Counted from the first letter of the stretch, positions 17,298 to 26,957 are shown. The stretch is 64,000 nucleotides of DNA from Cellvibrio sp. PSBB006 (GCF_002162135.1 NZ_CP021382.1:3098001-3162000), one strand, 5' to 3'. Notes: a model not told the origin generated them from the sequence alone. Program-made: numbers and translations.

Positions 17298-17990
17298 ATG
17301 CGGGTCGATAACCTTAATACAGTGAATGTGTATTGGTGTCGCGTATCAAGCGGCAGGTCAATTAACTATTCCTGGATTGTTGCCGACAAACTAACGCGCC
17401 AGGCAGTGATTATTGATCCTGCCTGGGAGCTAACCACGATAACGAAAATTATTCATAAGTATTCGCTGCAATTAAAAGCTGTTTTGGTCACACACCATCA
17501 TCATGATCATATTAATTTGGCAGATTCTGTTTCAGCTTTATATAGAATCCCCGCCTTTATATCAAAAAGTGAAATGGATTTTTATGCGCTGCCAAAAGAG
17601 GGGTTCATAACGTTTACAGATGGTCAGATTTTATCAATCGCAGGGATGGAGATAAGAGCGATCCTGACTCCCGGCCACACCGCAGGAAGTACATGTTTTC
17701 TGATTGACGATGCGCTATTTACCGGCGATACGGTTTTTAATGAAGGCTGCGGAATGTGTGTCGGGCGCGGAGCTGACGCTGCACAATTGTTTATCAGTTT
17801 GCGTCGACTTAAAAGAGAGATTCGTGATCCCGTCAAAGTCTATCCCGGACATCGCTATTTAACTGAGCTGGGAGCTCAATGGGACACACTGAAGAAAATG
17901 AATATTTACCTCAACATCAAAGACGAAGAAACATTCATAAACTTTCGAATGAGGGCGGAAAGTATAAAAAATGCCTTTGTTTTTATTTAA
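17298..17990 (+). CDS. Metallo-beta-lactamase-fold hydrolase (PksB/glyoxalase II-like)
   Basis: A 230-residue cytoplasmic protein seven bases downstream of the AT gene. It carries the metal-binding motif THHHHDH (HxHxDH), then TPGHTAGS, FTGDTVF and YPGHRY, which together supply the ligands for a two-metal site of the glyoxalase II type. Similar MBL-fold proteins (PksB/BaeB type) sit in many trans-AT polyketide clusters. They are thought to hydrolyse thioesters, for example stalled or misloaded acyl carriers. In a cluster without a thioesterase it is also a candidate for chain release. The family is clear; the specific role is inference. Confidence 0.85.
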   Translation: MRVDNLNTVNVYWCRVSSGRSINYSWIVADKLTRQAVIIDPAWELTTITKIIHKYSLQLKAVLVTHHHHDHINLADSVSALYRIPAFISKSEMDFYALPKEGFITFTDGQILSIAGMEIRAILTPGHTAGSTCFLIDDALFTGDTVFNEGCGMCVGRGADAAQLFISLRRLKREIRDPVKVYPGHRYLTELGAQWDTLKKMNIYLNIKDEETFINFRMRAESIKNAFVFI

Positions 17991-18019
17991 TAGTTATTAC
18001 ATCAATTAAGGAGATAATT

Positions 18020-18613
18020 ATGAGAATCTTTGCAGTTAACGGTAGCCCAAATCGTGATGGTAATTCTGCCACTTTGACACGCATTCTTCTTGATGCGGCC
18101 AAAGCTAAAGGGGCACAAATAGATTATGTCAATATCTATGACTATAAAGTCACCGATGTATGGGAGAACTACTTTGGTGATGCCTTATATAAGAAATTCG
18201 AAAAAGCAGAAGATGATGATATGCCACTACTTAAGGATAAGATGGCTTCCGCTGATATCATCCTCCTTGCGTCGCCTATATATTGGTATCAATTATCTGG
18301 AAAATTAAAAACCTTTGTTGATCGTTGGACCGACACAATAAATCCGGATTTTTCTTCTGATTTACGCGGCAAGGGCTTGGCTTTGGTTTCTACCCATACC
18401 GGTGTTAATGCAATTAACGCTTCTAATATCCTACAGCTGGCGATGGACAGCACAGCAGAATTCCTGGGTATGCAATGGCTGGGCGGCATCGAATGTTCTT
18501 CTAAAATGCCTTTTACTACTGGCCGCAATGCAGGACACGAAATTATCGCGGCTGATTTCGGTGAGAAGCTCGCTCAAGGCCAAAACCTGCTGGGCGCCCC
18601 GGTTTTTGGTTAA
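18020..18613 (+). CDS. NAD(P)H-dependent flavodoxin-fold oxidoreductase
   Basis: A 197-residue flavoprotein. The start is the ATG at 18020 with AAGGAG nine bases before it; a longer frame from 17879 overlaps the previous gene and has no support. The N-terminus NGSPNRDGNSATL is the FMN phosphate loop of the NADPH-dependent FMN reductase family. SPIYWYQLSGKLKTFVDRW is the second flavin-contact segment. Members reduce quinones, flavins or activated double bonds. It lies 29 bases after the MBL gene in the same direction, so it probably belongs to the polyketide operon. It could act as a tailoring reductase or supply reduced flavin; no substrate can be read from sequence. Confidence 0.82.
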   Translation: MRIFAVNGSPNRDGNSATLTRILLDAAKAKGAQIDYVNIYDYKVTDVWENYFGDALYKKFEKAEDDDMPLLKDKMASADIILLASPIYWYQLSGKLKTFVDRWTDTINPDFSSDLRGKGLALVSTHTGVNAINASNILQLAMDSTAEFLGMQWLGGIECSSKMPFTTGRNAGHEIIAADFGEKLAQGQNLLGAPVFG

Positions 18614-18700
18614 TAGCATCTCTCAATTACTAACTGGATAGGACCAATGTGCGTGCGGGTAATATCACTCGCCGCCCATTTTTCTCGCGGATAACTCATT

Positions 18701-20470
18701 ATGAATACGACACATCAAACACCCCACGAGACCGCAGATCTCATTTATCGCAATGCAACTATTTATACCGTGAATACCGAATCTCCCTGGGCGGAAGCTA
18801 TTGCAATCAGAGGCAATAAAATCCTGGCTGTTGGGGATGGGGAAAGCATCCTGGCGTATCAAGGTGAGACAACAAAAGTTATTAATCTCAATGGCGCGTT
18901 CGTAATGCCGGGCATCCATGATATGCATTGCCATCCTGATTGGGCATTGGCTGGTGAATTCAGTTATTACCAACACTGGCCTCAGTTTCCCCAGTCCGTA
19001 AAGGAAATGGAAGATAAGTTACTGGCATTGGACAAGGAGCTACCTGAAGATGATTGGATCTACGCTGGCCCCATAAATCCTTTTGCCTTCCAGCAGGAAG
19101 GACTTGGCATGGATTGCCATTGGCTCGACAAGTTATTGCCTCACCGTAAAATTGCGTTAATTGATGGCGGTCATCACACCTTGCTTACCAACTCCACAAC
19201 GTTAACGCTGGCGGGAATAACTGAGGATTCCCTGGACCCGTCCAATGGTTGCATTATCCGCTTTGAGGACGGCAAACCCAACGGACTGTTTCAGGAAGGC
19301 GCACAAACATTAATTAAAGCTGTGATGCCCGAAATTCCGGTAAAAGATTTTATGGGAATGTTTGCCAAGGGTGCAAAATTATTACATGCGCAAGGTATTA
19401 CATCCGCCAAGTTCCTTCATCTAAACACGCCGCGACTCACTGCCCTGCGTGAGCTGGACCGACAACAACGTTTAAATTTGAAGATTGAAGCCAGTATTAG
19501 CTGGAAGGACGACGTGGTCTGTGTTCCAGACAGATGGGAACTTATGGCCGGAAAACGCTTTGAATTTATGAGCGATCACATTAACGCAAATAGCGTGAAA
19601 TTTTATCTTGATGGTATTCCTCCAAATCGTACTACATTTGAAAAATCCCAGTTCAATCTTGGTGGAACTCTTCCGAGGATTAAAGGCAACAAATTTGAAG
19701 TTCATGACCATCGTGATCATGATCATGCAGCCATGAGTGAACACAGCTCATGCTGTTTAAGCGGTGGCTTCGGTGTGGTGAATTTCACCTTTGCAGAACT
19801 GTGTGTCATGGTGGAAGATATGGACCGTCGCGGCATCCGTGTCGTTGCTCATGCCATCGGTGATCAGGCAGCCCACTGGTACGTGAGCGCCGTTGAACGC
19901 GCTCGAAAAATTAATGGAAATCAAGGACCTCGACATCAGATCGCTCACAGTAACAGTATTCTCAACAAAGACATCAAACGTGCACGCGATGCAAATATGA
20001 TTATCGAGTTTTCACCGCAGATGTGGTGGCCCAGCCAGATTACCGCTGCGTTATGGCGCCTCTATGATAAGGAAAAAGCGGATCGTTACTGGCCGTTCCG
20101 CGAAGCAGAAGACGAGAACGCATTTTATTGTTTCGGTAGCGATTGGCCGGTACACGGGCTGCAATGGTGGAATGCTATTGAGGCCATGGTGACCCGTCGA
20201 AATCCAAATAAAGATCCCGAATTTGATTACTCGATGGGCGAGAATATGGGTCTATCCATAGAGGAGGCCATTCGAGCACTCACCATACGCGGCGCTTACG
20301 CAATGAACAATGAGGACAGAACCGGATCATTGGAAGCGGGGAAGGATGCCGATTTTATTGTGCTGAATCACAACCTGCTTGAAATCGCCCAGGATGAAAT
20401 TCACTCCACGCAAGTGCTACGCACTATCTTTGAGGGTGCGGAGGTTTATAACCAAAAGGACCATCAATAA
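18701..20470 (+). CDS. Amidohydrolase family 3 (YtcJ-like)
   Basis: A 589-residue metal-dependent hydrolase. The N-terminal beta-sandwich strand is followed by the TIM-barrel entry PGIHDMHCH; later metal or active-site segments are VVAHAIGDQA, HQIAHS and GSDWPVH. The C-terminus closes the sandwich (GSLEAGKDADFIVL). YtcJ-like enzymes cleave amides and related bonds and act in the cytoplasm; no signal peptide is seen. A histidine-rich stretch, EVHDHRDHDHAAMSEH at about 333-348, is an unusual insertion. It is the last plus-strand gene before a convergent signalling gene, 87 bases after the reductase, so it may close the polyketide operon and trim or release the product. That placement is inference. 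Confidence 0.85.
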   Translation: MNTTHQTPHETADLIYRNATIYTVNTESPWAEAIAIRGNKILAVGDGESILAYQGETTKVINLNGAFVMPGIHDMHCHPDWALAGEFSYYQHWPQFPQSVKEMEDKLLALDKELPEDDWIYAGPINPFAFQQEGLGMDCHWLDKLLPHRKIALIDGGHHTLLTNSTTLTLAGITEDSLDPSNGCIIRFEDGKPNGLFQEGAQTLIKAVMPEIPVKDFMGMFAKGAKLLHAQGITSAKFLHLNTPRLTALRELDRQQRLNLKIEASISWKDDVVCVPDRWELMAGKRFEFMSDHINANSVKFYLDGIPPNRTTFEKSQFNLGGTLPRIKGNKFEVHDHRDHDHAAMSEHSSCCLSGGFGVVNFTFAELCVMVEDMDRRGIRVVAHAIGDQAAHWYVSAVERARKINGNQGPRHQIAHSNSILNKDIKRARDANMIIEFSPQMWWPSQITAALWRLYDKEKADRYWPFREAEDENAFYCFGSDWPVHGLQWWNAIEAMVTRRNPNKDPEFDYSMGENMGLSIEEAIRALTIRGAYAMNNEDRTGSLEAGKDADFIVLNHNLLEIAQDEIHSTQVLRTIFEGAEVYNQKDHQ

Positions 20471-20518
20471 AGCGCAGCACTGGACCGCAAAACTGGCAAG
20501 CTGTTGGGAAACAGCCTG

Positions 20519-22219
20519 CTAGTTCGGCGCAAGATTATCACGCAACGTCGTAAATATATCGTCCAATCGTTGCGGCTCGGCAAAGTAGTTCCCCTGCATA
20601 TGGTCACAGCCACTCTGTACCAGCCACTCCTTTTGTTCGGTGTTTTCGACACCGTCAGCGATCACAATCTTGCCGAGATTCCGTGCCAGGGTAATCATCG
20701 CGGTTACCAACCGGCGGTCGTTGCGGCTGCGTTGCAGTTCCGCCATAAAACGCGAATCGATCTTCACGGCCGTTATTGGTAAGCGTTGCAAATGCAAAAA
20801 CGATGAGCTGCCCGTACCGAAATTACCCAGTGAAAAATTAATACCGAAGAACGACAGTGGCCGCATGCATAAACTGACCAAATCAATATTTTCCATAAAT
20901 GAGGTCTCGGTCAATTCCAACTCAATGTCGCCAGCCTGGATACCAGTGTCGGAAAAGATCGTGGCGATCTCCTGCACCAGCCGGTCATCCTTGAACTGAC
21001 GCACCGACAGGCTGATGGACATCACCAATTCTTCACCGAAAACGGCATGCAGTTTTTTCAGATCAGAACATGCCTGACGAATGGCCCAATAGCCGATGGC
21101 AGTTATCAAACCGGTGTCTTCGGCGATGGCGACGAACTCGTTCGCGCTGAGTACGCCGCGCTCTGGATGATCCCAACGCAGCATGGATTCCAACGCAATG
21201 ATGCGCCCCGTGTTCACGTCGATACGCGGCTGATATTCAAGAAAGAATTGCTCTTTCTTGAGTGCTTTGCGCAAATCGGATTCAAGGCGCAACTGGCGCC
21301 GCACATCCTGGTTCATCGCATCGGTGAAGAAACAGTAGCTGCTGCCATCTTCCTGTTTGGCCTTGTACATGGCGAGGTCGGCATTTTTAAGTAAGGTATC
21401 CGCATCGCGACCTGCCTGGGGGTACATGGCGATGCCGATGCTGCACCCCACCACGACTTCATAACCGCCGATTTGGGACGGTATGGAGATGGAATCGATA
21501 ACCTTTTGCGCGATGTGCGCCACGTCGGTGTTGTTTTCGATATTTTGCAACAGCAAGGTAAATTCATCGCCGCCCATACGCGCCACCGAATCGCTGCGCC
21601 GCATGCAATTACTCAGGCGCTCGGCACAGATTCGGATAACGGCATCACCGGCATCATGGCCGAAATTATCATTAACCTGCTTGAAGCCGTTGAGGTCGAT
21701 GAACATCAAGGTAAAAAATGTGTTGTCACGCTCCGCCAGGCGAATCGCATGTTCAAGGCGGTCGCGAAATAAAATACGGTTGGGAATATCCGTTAATGGA
21801 TCATAGTGGGCCAGCCGCGCGAGGTGTTGCTCTGTCAGTTTGCGTTCGATGGCATAGCGCAAGGTGCGCTCAAGGAGTTCACAATCGATCTGGCCCTTGA
21901 TCAAATAGTCAGATGCACCGGCACGGATAGCTTCGCGATCCACTTCGGTTTCCATCTCGTCGGTCATCACCACGATGGGGGTTTGGCAGGCTTGCACCCG
22001 CGCCGCATTGAGCAGGTCACGGGCACTGCTACCGCCCCAATAGTAATCGAGCAGTACGACATCGTAATCCTGGGAGAGAATTTTGGGTAAAGCGGCTTCC
22101 AGTTGATTGCACCAGGTCAACTGATATTCGACATGACGAACTTGCGAGAGAATATCTGCGATAAGCAAATACTCGCCATGCTCGCGATCAATAAACAAGA
22201 TCTTTATTTTTTTATCCAT
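20519..22219 (-). CDS. Response regulator with GGDEF and degenerate EAL domains
   Basis: A 566-residue cytoplasmic signalling protein. The start at 22219 (MDKKIKIL) has GGAG nine bases upstream, better than the longer frame from 22255. The REC domain (about 5-125) has the phospho-acceptor Asp58 and Lys108. The GGDEF domain (140-300) has intact GGDEF at 216-220 and the inhibitory RxxD site at 207-210, so diguanylate cyclase activity is expected. The EAL domain (325-560) is decayed: EAL is ESM (344-346), the metal-binding Asn in the SxNxS strand is Ser (SISLS), and DDFGTG is GNFGTG (465-470). Phosphodiesterase activity is therefore unlikely. The protein probably makes c-di-GMP in response to phosphorylation; no kinase is adjacent. 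Confidence 0.9.
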   Translation of the reverse strand: MDKKIKILFIDREHGEYLLIADILSQVRHVEYQLTWCNQLEAALPKILSQDYDVVLLDYYWGGSSARDLLNAARVQACQTPIVVMTDEMETEVDREAIRAGASDYLIKGQIDCELLERTLRYAIERKLTEQHLARLAHYDPLTDIPNRILFRDRLEHAIRLAERDNTFFTLMFIDLNGFKQVNDNFGHDAGDAVIRICAERLSNCMRRSDSVARMGGDEFTLLLQNIENNTDVAHIAQKVIDSISIPSQIGGYEVVVGCSIGIAMYPQAGRDADTLLKNADLAMYKAKQEDGSSYCFFTDAMNQDVRRQLRLESDLRKALKKEQFFLEYQPRIDVNTGRIIALESMLRWDHPERGVLSANEFVAIAEDTGLITAIGYWAIRQACSDLKKLHAVFGEELVMSISLSVRQFKDDRLVQEIATIFSDTGIQAGDIELELTETSFMENIDLVSLCMRPLSFFGINFSLGNFGTGSSSFLHLQRLPITAVKIDSRFMAELQRSRNDRRLVTAMITLARNLGKIVIADGVENTEQKEWLVQSGCDHMQGNYFAEPQRLDDIFTTLRDNLAPN

Positions 22220-22416
22220 ACCACCGGACTCCCTGGATGCGAGGAGTGTGACCACTTTTGAAGAACCCCTTCACATTAGGGCGAAGACTCTACACCAGCC
22301 GCACAGCGGAATAAATAACTATCGTTGGTTTATAACCAAGTCAAAAGTCAGGCGCGTTATTCATCGCTATTAGTTACTGGAACAGTTATAGCTCAGTGAA
22401 AAAACACCTTTGCACA

Positions 22417-22444
22417 TTGCAAGGCAATTATCCCTTGTTACAAT
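22417..22444 (+). promoter_or_regulatory. Candidate sigma-70 promoter for rep
   Basis: TTGCAA (22417-22422) and TACAAT (22439-22444) are separated by 16 bases and lie about 73 bases before the rep start, in the divergent spacer with the GGDEF gene. Each hexamer matches the consensus at four or five positions. Seen by eye only. Confidence 0.4.
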
Positions 22445-22516
22445 GCACACCCTTTTCCCGTAACCTGCTTTTTACGCAATTGTTTCCTGTTCGGATCTGA
22501 CGAACATCGAGGTTCT

Positions 22517-24534
22517 GTGACGCAACTCAATGCCCGCCAACGCGAAGCCGTGCTTTACATCGACGGTCCCTGTCTGGTGCTGGCCGGCGCAGGGAGCGGC
22601 AAGACCAGCGTCATCACACGCAAGATTGCCTATCTGATCCAACAGTGCGACCTGCCAGCGCGCCACATCGCTGCGTTAACCTTTACCAACAAAGCCGCAC
22701 GCGAAATGAAAGAGCGGGTCACCGGCCTGGTTAAGGGTGCCGCCGCCAAGGGTTTAACCGTCTCTACCTTTCACAACCTCGGGCTCAATATCATTCGCCG
22801 CGAGTACAAGACCCTGGGTTTCAAACCGGGTTTCTCCATCTTCGATGCTGAAGATGCACGTTCCCTGCTGAAAGAGTTGATGCTGCGCGACGGCGACCTG
22901 GACAGCGATCACCTCGACCTGGCCCAGCATCAGATCTCCAACTGGAAGAATGATCTCACCTCACCCGAACATGCCCTGAGCCATGCCCAAAGTCCGGGCG
23001 AACAAGCCATCGCGTTGATCTACCAGCGTTACAATCAAGCGCTGCGCGCGTACAACGCGGTGGATTTCGATGATTTGATTTTGATCCCGGTTCACCTGTT
23101 CCAGCAACATGCAGACGTGCTGGCGCGCTGGCAACGCAAGATCCGCTACCTGTTGGTCGACGAATACCAGGACACCAACTCCAGCCAATACCTGCTGGTA
23201 AAGTTGCTGGTCGGCGACCGCTGCGCGCTGACCGTGGTGGGTGATGATGACCAGTCCATCTACGCCTGGCGCGGGGCTCGCCCGGAAAACATGTCGCTGC
23301 TCAAGCAAGACTTTCCATCACTTAAAGTCATTAAACTCGAACAGAATTATCGCTCAACCAGCCGTATTCTACGCGTGGCCAACCATCTCATTGCCAACAA
23401 CCCGCACGAATTCGACAAGGCGCTCTGGAGCGAAATGGGTCTGGGCGATCCCATTCGCGTGGTGCGCTGTCCTAATGAAGATGGCGAGGCCGAACGCATT
23501 GCCACTGAAATTCTCACGCAACGTTTGCGCCAACAGAATAAATTTCGCGATTACGCCATTCTGTATCGGGGCAATCACCAGGCCCGACTGCTGGAGCTCA
23601 AGCTGCAGCATCATCAGATTCCATACAAGATCAGCGGTGGCTCTTCCTTTTTCGCCAAGACAGAAATCAAAGATGTCATGGCCTACCTGCGCCTGATTAT
23701 CAACCCGGATGACGACAACGCCTTCTTGCGCATTATCAACACACCCCGCCGCCAGATCGGCACCAATACCCTCGAAGCGCTCGGTCACTATGCAGGCGAG
23801 CGCCACATCAGTCTGTTCGCTGCCGCTCAGGAAATGGGCATTCAAAGTCACATTCCCGAGAAAAATCTCGAGCGTCTGCAACGCTTTACGCACTGGCTGA
23901 ATCAGGTGGCAAACAACTGCCGCACCGCTGACCCTGTGTCGGCGATTCGCGAGATGCTCAACGATATCGATTACGAAGGTTGGCTGCATCAAAATGCATC
24001 CAGCAGCAAAGCGGCCGAGAAGCGCCTGGAGAACGTGTTTTACCTGGTGGAATCCTTACAGAAAACCCTGGATAAAAGCGCGAACGATGACGAAGAGGAA
24101 GAAGCGCGCATAGAAGATGCCATCGCCAAGCTGGTATTGCGCGACCTGCTGGAACGGCAGGAAGAGGAAGACCTGAGCGATCAGGTGCAGTTGATGACAC
24201 TGCACGCGTCCAAAGGACTGGAGTTCCCTCACGTGTTTATGGTCGGCATGGAAGAAGACCTGTTACCCCACCGCAACAGCATTGAAGACAACAACATCGA
24301 AGAAGAGCGGCGGCTCACCTACGTGGGGATTACCCGCGCGCAAAAAACACTGACCATGACCCTCGCGGGCAAGCGCAAACAATTCGGCGATATCAGCGAA
24401 ACCACCCCAGCCGCTTTCTGGATGAACTGCCGGCCGAAGATGTCGAGCGAGAAGGCTTTGGCGAACTCAGTCCGGAAAAGAATTTTGCCAAAGGTGAAGA
24501 GACGCTGGCTTCTTTGATGAACCTGTTCGACTAG
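22517..24534 (+). CDS. rep: ATP-dependent DNA helicase Rep (3' frameshift)
   Basis: A superfamily 1 helicase that unwinds DNA 3'-5' and restarts stalled forks. Walker A is AGAGSGKTS, Walker B is LLVDEYQDT, followed by DDDQSIYAWRGA, NYRS, LMTLHASKGLEF and VGITRA. The start is GTG at 22517 with GAGG upstream. The uncorrected frame stops at 24517 after a nonsense tail. Adding one C in CCCC at 24405-24408 restores the conserved Rep end (SRFLDELP... to NLFD) and a stop at 24532-24534. The corrected protein has 672 residues, almost exactly the E. coli Rep length (673). A conserved gene broken only by one missing base in a C-run is more likely an assembly error than a pseudogene. It stands alone, divergent from the GGDEF gene. 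Confidence 0.93.
24405..24408 (+). other. One-base homopolymer deficit in rep
   Basis: The frame reads ACC ACC CCA GCC. An added C gives ACC ACC CCC AGC CGC TTT CTG and restores the conserved C-terminus. This is the second lesion of the same kind in the window. Confidence 0.8.
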
Positions 24535-24687
24535 ATGCCGTCTCAAAAATCACCTGGCTGCCTTATACTGCGTTGAAAAAGTTTGGGGATGACGTCGTAC
24601 TATTCCTCGGCTTTCAAATGTTGGAGATGGAACCGGGCCTCAGAATAAGCAATAATAAATGCTATAAAAATTCCCGAGCAAAGCATC

Positions 24688-25398
24688 ATGTCGAGTGAAA
24701 ATTTTCTACCACCACTACACCCTCAATTTCGCTACCGTGTTGATACTGTGGGCAAAGAAAAAACGCCCGTGCTGGTGATAGATAATTTTTTACATGAAGC
24801 GGAAGCACTCTTGGGCTTTGCCGTAAAATTTGGTGAATTCCGCGATGGGACAGATTATTATCCCGGCATTCAATCAAAGGTTCCGGAGTTTTATAGCCAG
24901 GCACTGCAAACTTACTTACCCGATATTATTTGCAAAGCGTTTAATCTCGCAAAAGACAACATACATTATTCCCAGTCCACCTATTCTCTTGTGCTTACCC
25001 CGCCCGCACGATTGGCGCTGCCGCAATCACGACCGCATGTGGATACCATCAAGAAAGAAAAGCTGGCCTGTGTACATTATCTTTGTACGCCTGACAAAGG
25101 TGGCACATCCATCTATCGCCATAGAGCAACCGGTTTTGAACAGCTTTCACCAGAGCGAATGGATGCGTATGGAGAGCATCTTGCCAAAGAAGCGCTGGAT
25201 ACCAGCTGGCATAACAAATACATCAATGGCTCCAATCAATATTATGAAGAGATAGCCCGTTACGAGGCGAATTTCAACCGTTTGATTATGTACCCCAGTG
25301 ATGTATTGCACTCCGCATCCATTCCTGAGAAATTCCAGTTTGTCCCCAATCCGATCATCGGGCGACTGACGTTAAACAGTTTTATTTATTTAAAATAA
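24688..25398 (+). CDS. DUF6445-type protein with 2OG-oxygenase-like motif
   Basis: A 236-residue protein that resembles the DUF6445 family found beside SapC, halogenase and TonB-receptor genes in Cellvibrio, Xanthomonas and Caulobacter relatives. PHVDT (His117, Asp119), VLHSAS (His208) and GRLTLNSF are spaced like the HxD...H metal triad and the 2-oxoglutarate arginine of Fe(II) oxygenases. A catalytic role is therefore plausible but unproven. There is no signal peptide. It is transcribed toward the halogenase genes and ends 17 bases from the end of the first one. About 150 bases separate it from rep; a promoter must lie there but I could not define one. Confidence 0.7.
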   Translation: MSSENFLPPLHPQFRYRVDTVGKEKTPVLVIDNFLHEAEALLGFAVKFGEFRDGTDYYPGIQSKVPEFYSQALQTYLPDIICKAFNLAKDNIHYSQSTYSLVLTPPARLALPQSRPHVDTIKKEKLACVHYLCTPDKGGTSIYRHRATGFEQLSPERMDAYGEHLAKEALDTSWHNKYINGSNQYYEEIARYEANFNRLIMYPSDVLHSASIPEKFQFVPNPIIGRLTLNSFIYLK

Positions 25399-25415
25399 CC
25401 TCGCAAAGCCGGAGG

Positions 25416-26912
25416 TCAACTCCACTCTGGCGCCTTGCAATAATATTGCAAGTAATCGTGATGCGACGGCATCTTCTGAACCGCTTTCTGTACCGAGCTT
25501 CTGATACCTTCCAGAAACTGCTTCAATTCAGCATCGGTCATTTCATTTGCCACCGCATGATAACGCTCAGGAACAACGCCCTGACCTACCATCACATGCA
25601 GCCAGGATGGTTCGGCAAAAAGCTTATAGGGTGATTCCACAAAGAGCTTTCCGGTTTCCTTGAATAAATTAATGCGATGCACAAGCGATGCCGGTATCGG
25701 CATATTTTTACAATAACGCCAGAAATCGCTATCTTCCCTTTCGGTCAAATGATAATGCATCACAATGAAATCCCTTATGGACAGTATTTCCGTTTTCATC
25801 TGCGCATTGTATTCATCGATATCGCCGCTGAAAATTCCATTAGAAGGAAACATTTGCAATAGTCGCGTTATACCGCGCTGAATCAAATGAATACTGGTGG
25901 ATTCCAGTGGCTCAATAAACCCACTTGCCAAACCTAAAGCGACACAATTTTTATTCCAATGCTTAAGGCGCTGACCTGCTTTAAAGCGGATGATCTTTGG
26001 CTCGGAAATCACACGCCCCTCAAGGTTGTCTAGCAGGGTTTTTCTGGCCTCATCATCGGACATATACCGGCTGCAATACACCAGGCCATTACCGACCCGG
26101 TGCTGTAAAGGAATTTGCCAGCGCCAGCCAGCCGTGTGTGCGATGGATCGGGTATAGGGCACCGGCTCACGAACCGATTCCGTTTGCACCGCCAGCGCAC
26201 TATCGCAAGGCAACCAGTGTGACCAGTCCTCAAAACCGCTGTGCAATGCCTGCTCGATGAGTAGCGCGCGGAAACCGGAGCAATCGATAAAAAAATCGCC
26301 ATCAATAATTTCGCCGGAAGCCAGTTGAATCGACCTGATGTACCCGCCGTCATCGAGAACTACATCCTGCACTGTTCCTTCTATACGTGTCGCACCGGCT
26401 TTTTCAGCAATGCCGCGTAAAAATTTTGCATAGAGACCGGCGTCGATATGGTATGCATAAGTCAAAGGTGATCCCGGCATATGAGAGAATTTACTCTGCA
26501 CCGCAGCTTGATACTCAACAGTGTATTCACCCAGCGGGTAGTCCACGCCTAACTCCAGACCTTTACGCCAGAAATGTTGGAAACTGGCTGCCCAGGTATC
26601 CTTACCCGTTTGACCAAAGGGGTGGATGTAGCTTTCGTTTATATTTTTCCAGTTTTCAAACGATATGCCTAACTTGATGGTTCCTTTCACAAAGGCCATC
26701 AATTCTTGCTCGTTAATCCCAAGGTAACGATTAAACAGGATCAATGGCGGTACCGTCGCTTCGCCAACACCGACAGTGGAAATTTCATCGGATTCAACCA
26801 GGGTCACAGAAATACTTTTGCCCAATAGTTTGGAAAAAGCCGCTGCGGCCATCCAGCCCGCCGTGCCGCCACCCACGATGACCAGATGTTTAACGGTTTG
26901 ATTGCCGATCAT
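25416..26912 (-). CDS. Flavin-dependent tryptophan-halogenase-family protein 1
   Basis: A 498-residue FAD-dependent halogenase homologue. It has the FAD loop GGGTAG (14-19), the catalytic lysine Lys80 in GTIKLGISF, the WxWxIP signature at 263-268 (WRWQIP), and Glu337-Ser338 in EPLEST, matching Lys79 and Glu346-Ser347 of PrnA. All known halogenation residues are therefore present. Enzymes of this type oxidise halide with reduced flavin and halogenate an electron-rich aromatic via lysine. It is the last gene of a minus-strand run with JmjC, SapC and a second halogenase, next to a TonB receptor. BrvH from such a receptor-linked locus halogenates indole in vitro; natural substrates of this clade are unknown. 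No flavin reductase gene is adjacent. Confidence 0.9.
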   Translation of the reverse strand: MIGNQTVKHLVIVGGGTAGWMAAAAFSKLLGKSISVTLVESDEISTVGVGEATVPPLILFNRYLGINEQELMAFVKGTIKLGISFENWKNINESYIHPFGQTGKDTWAASFQHFWRKGLELGVDYPLGEYTVEYQAAVQSKFSHMPGSPLTYAYHIDAGLYAKFLRGIAEKAGATRIEGTVQDVVLDDGGYIRSIQLASGEIIDGDFFIDCSGFRALLIEQALHSGFEDWSHWLPCDSALAVQTESVREPVPYTRSIAHTAGWRWQIPLQHRVGNGLVYCSRYMSDDEARKTLLDNLEGRVISEPKIIRFKAGQRLKHWNKNCVALGLASGFIEPLESTSIHLIQRGITRLLQMFPSNGIFSGDIDEYNAQMKTEILSIRDFIVMHYHLTEREDSDFWRYCKNMPIPASLVHRINLFKETGKLFVESPYKLFAEPSWLHVMVGQGVVPERYHAVANEMTDAELKQFLEGIRSSVQKAVQKMPSHHDYLQYYCKAPEWS

Positions 26913-26957
26913 ATTGATACCAAGAGTTTTTATTATCAGGCTGCCTGGTTAATGCGC

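Noticed and set aside
20500..20515. Short hairpin GCTGTT-GGGA-AACAGC between the convergent amidohydrolase and GGDEF genes
   Set aside because: Only six base pairs and no T-run; too weak to call a terminator.
23369..23992. 207-residue minus-strand frame inside rep
   Set aside because: Antisense shadow of the helicase; no ribosome site or domain.
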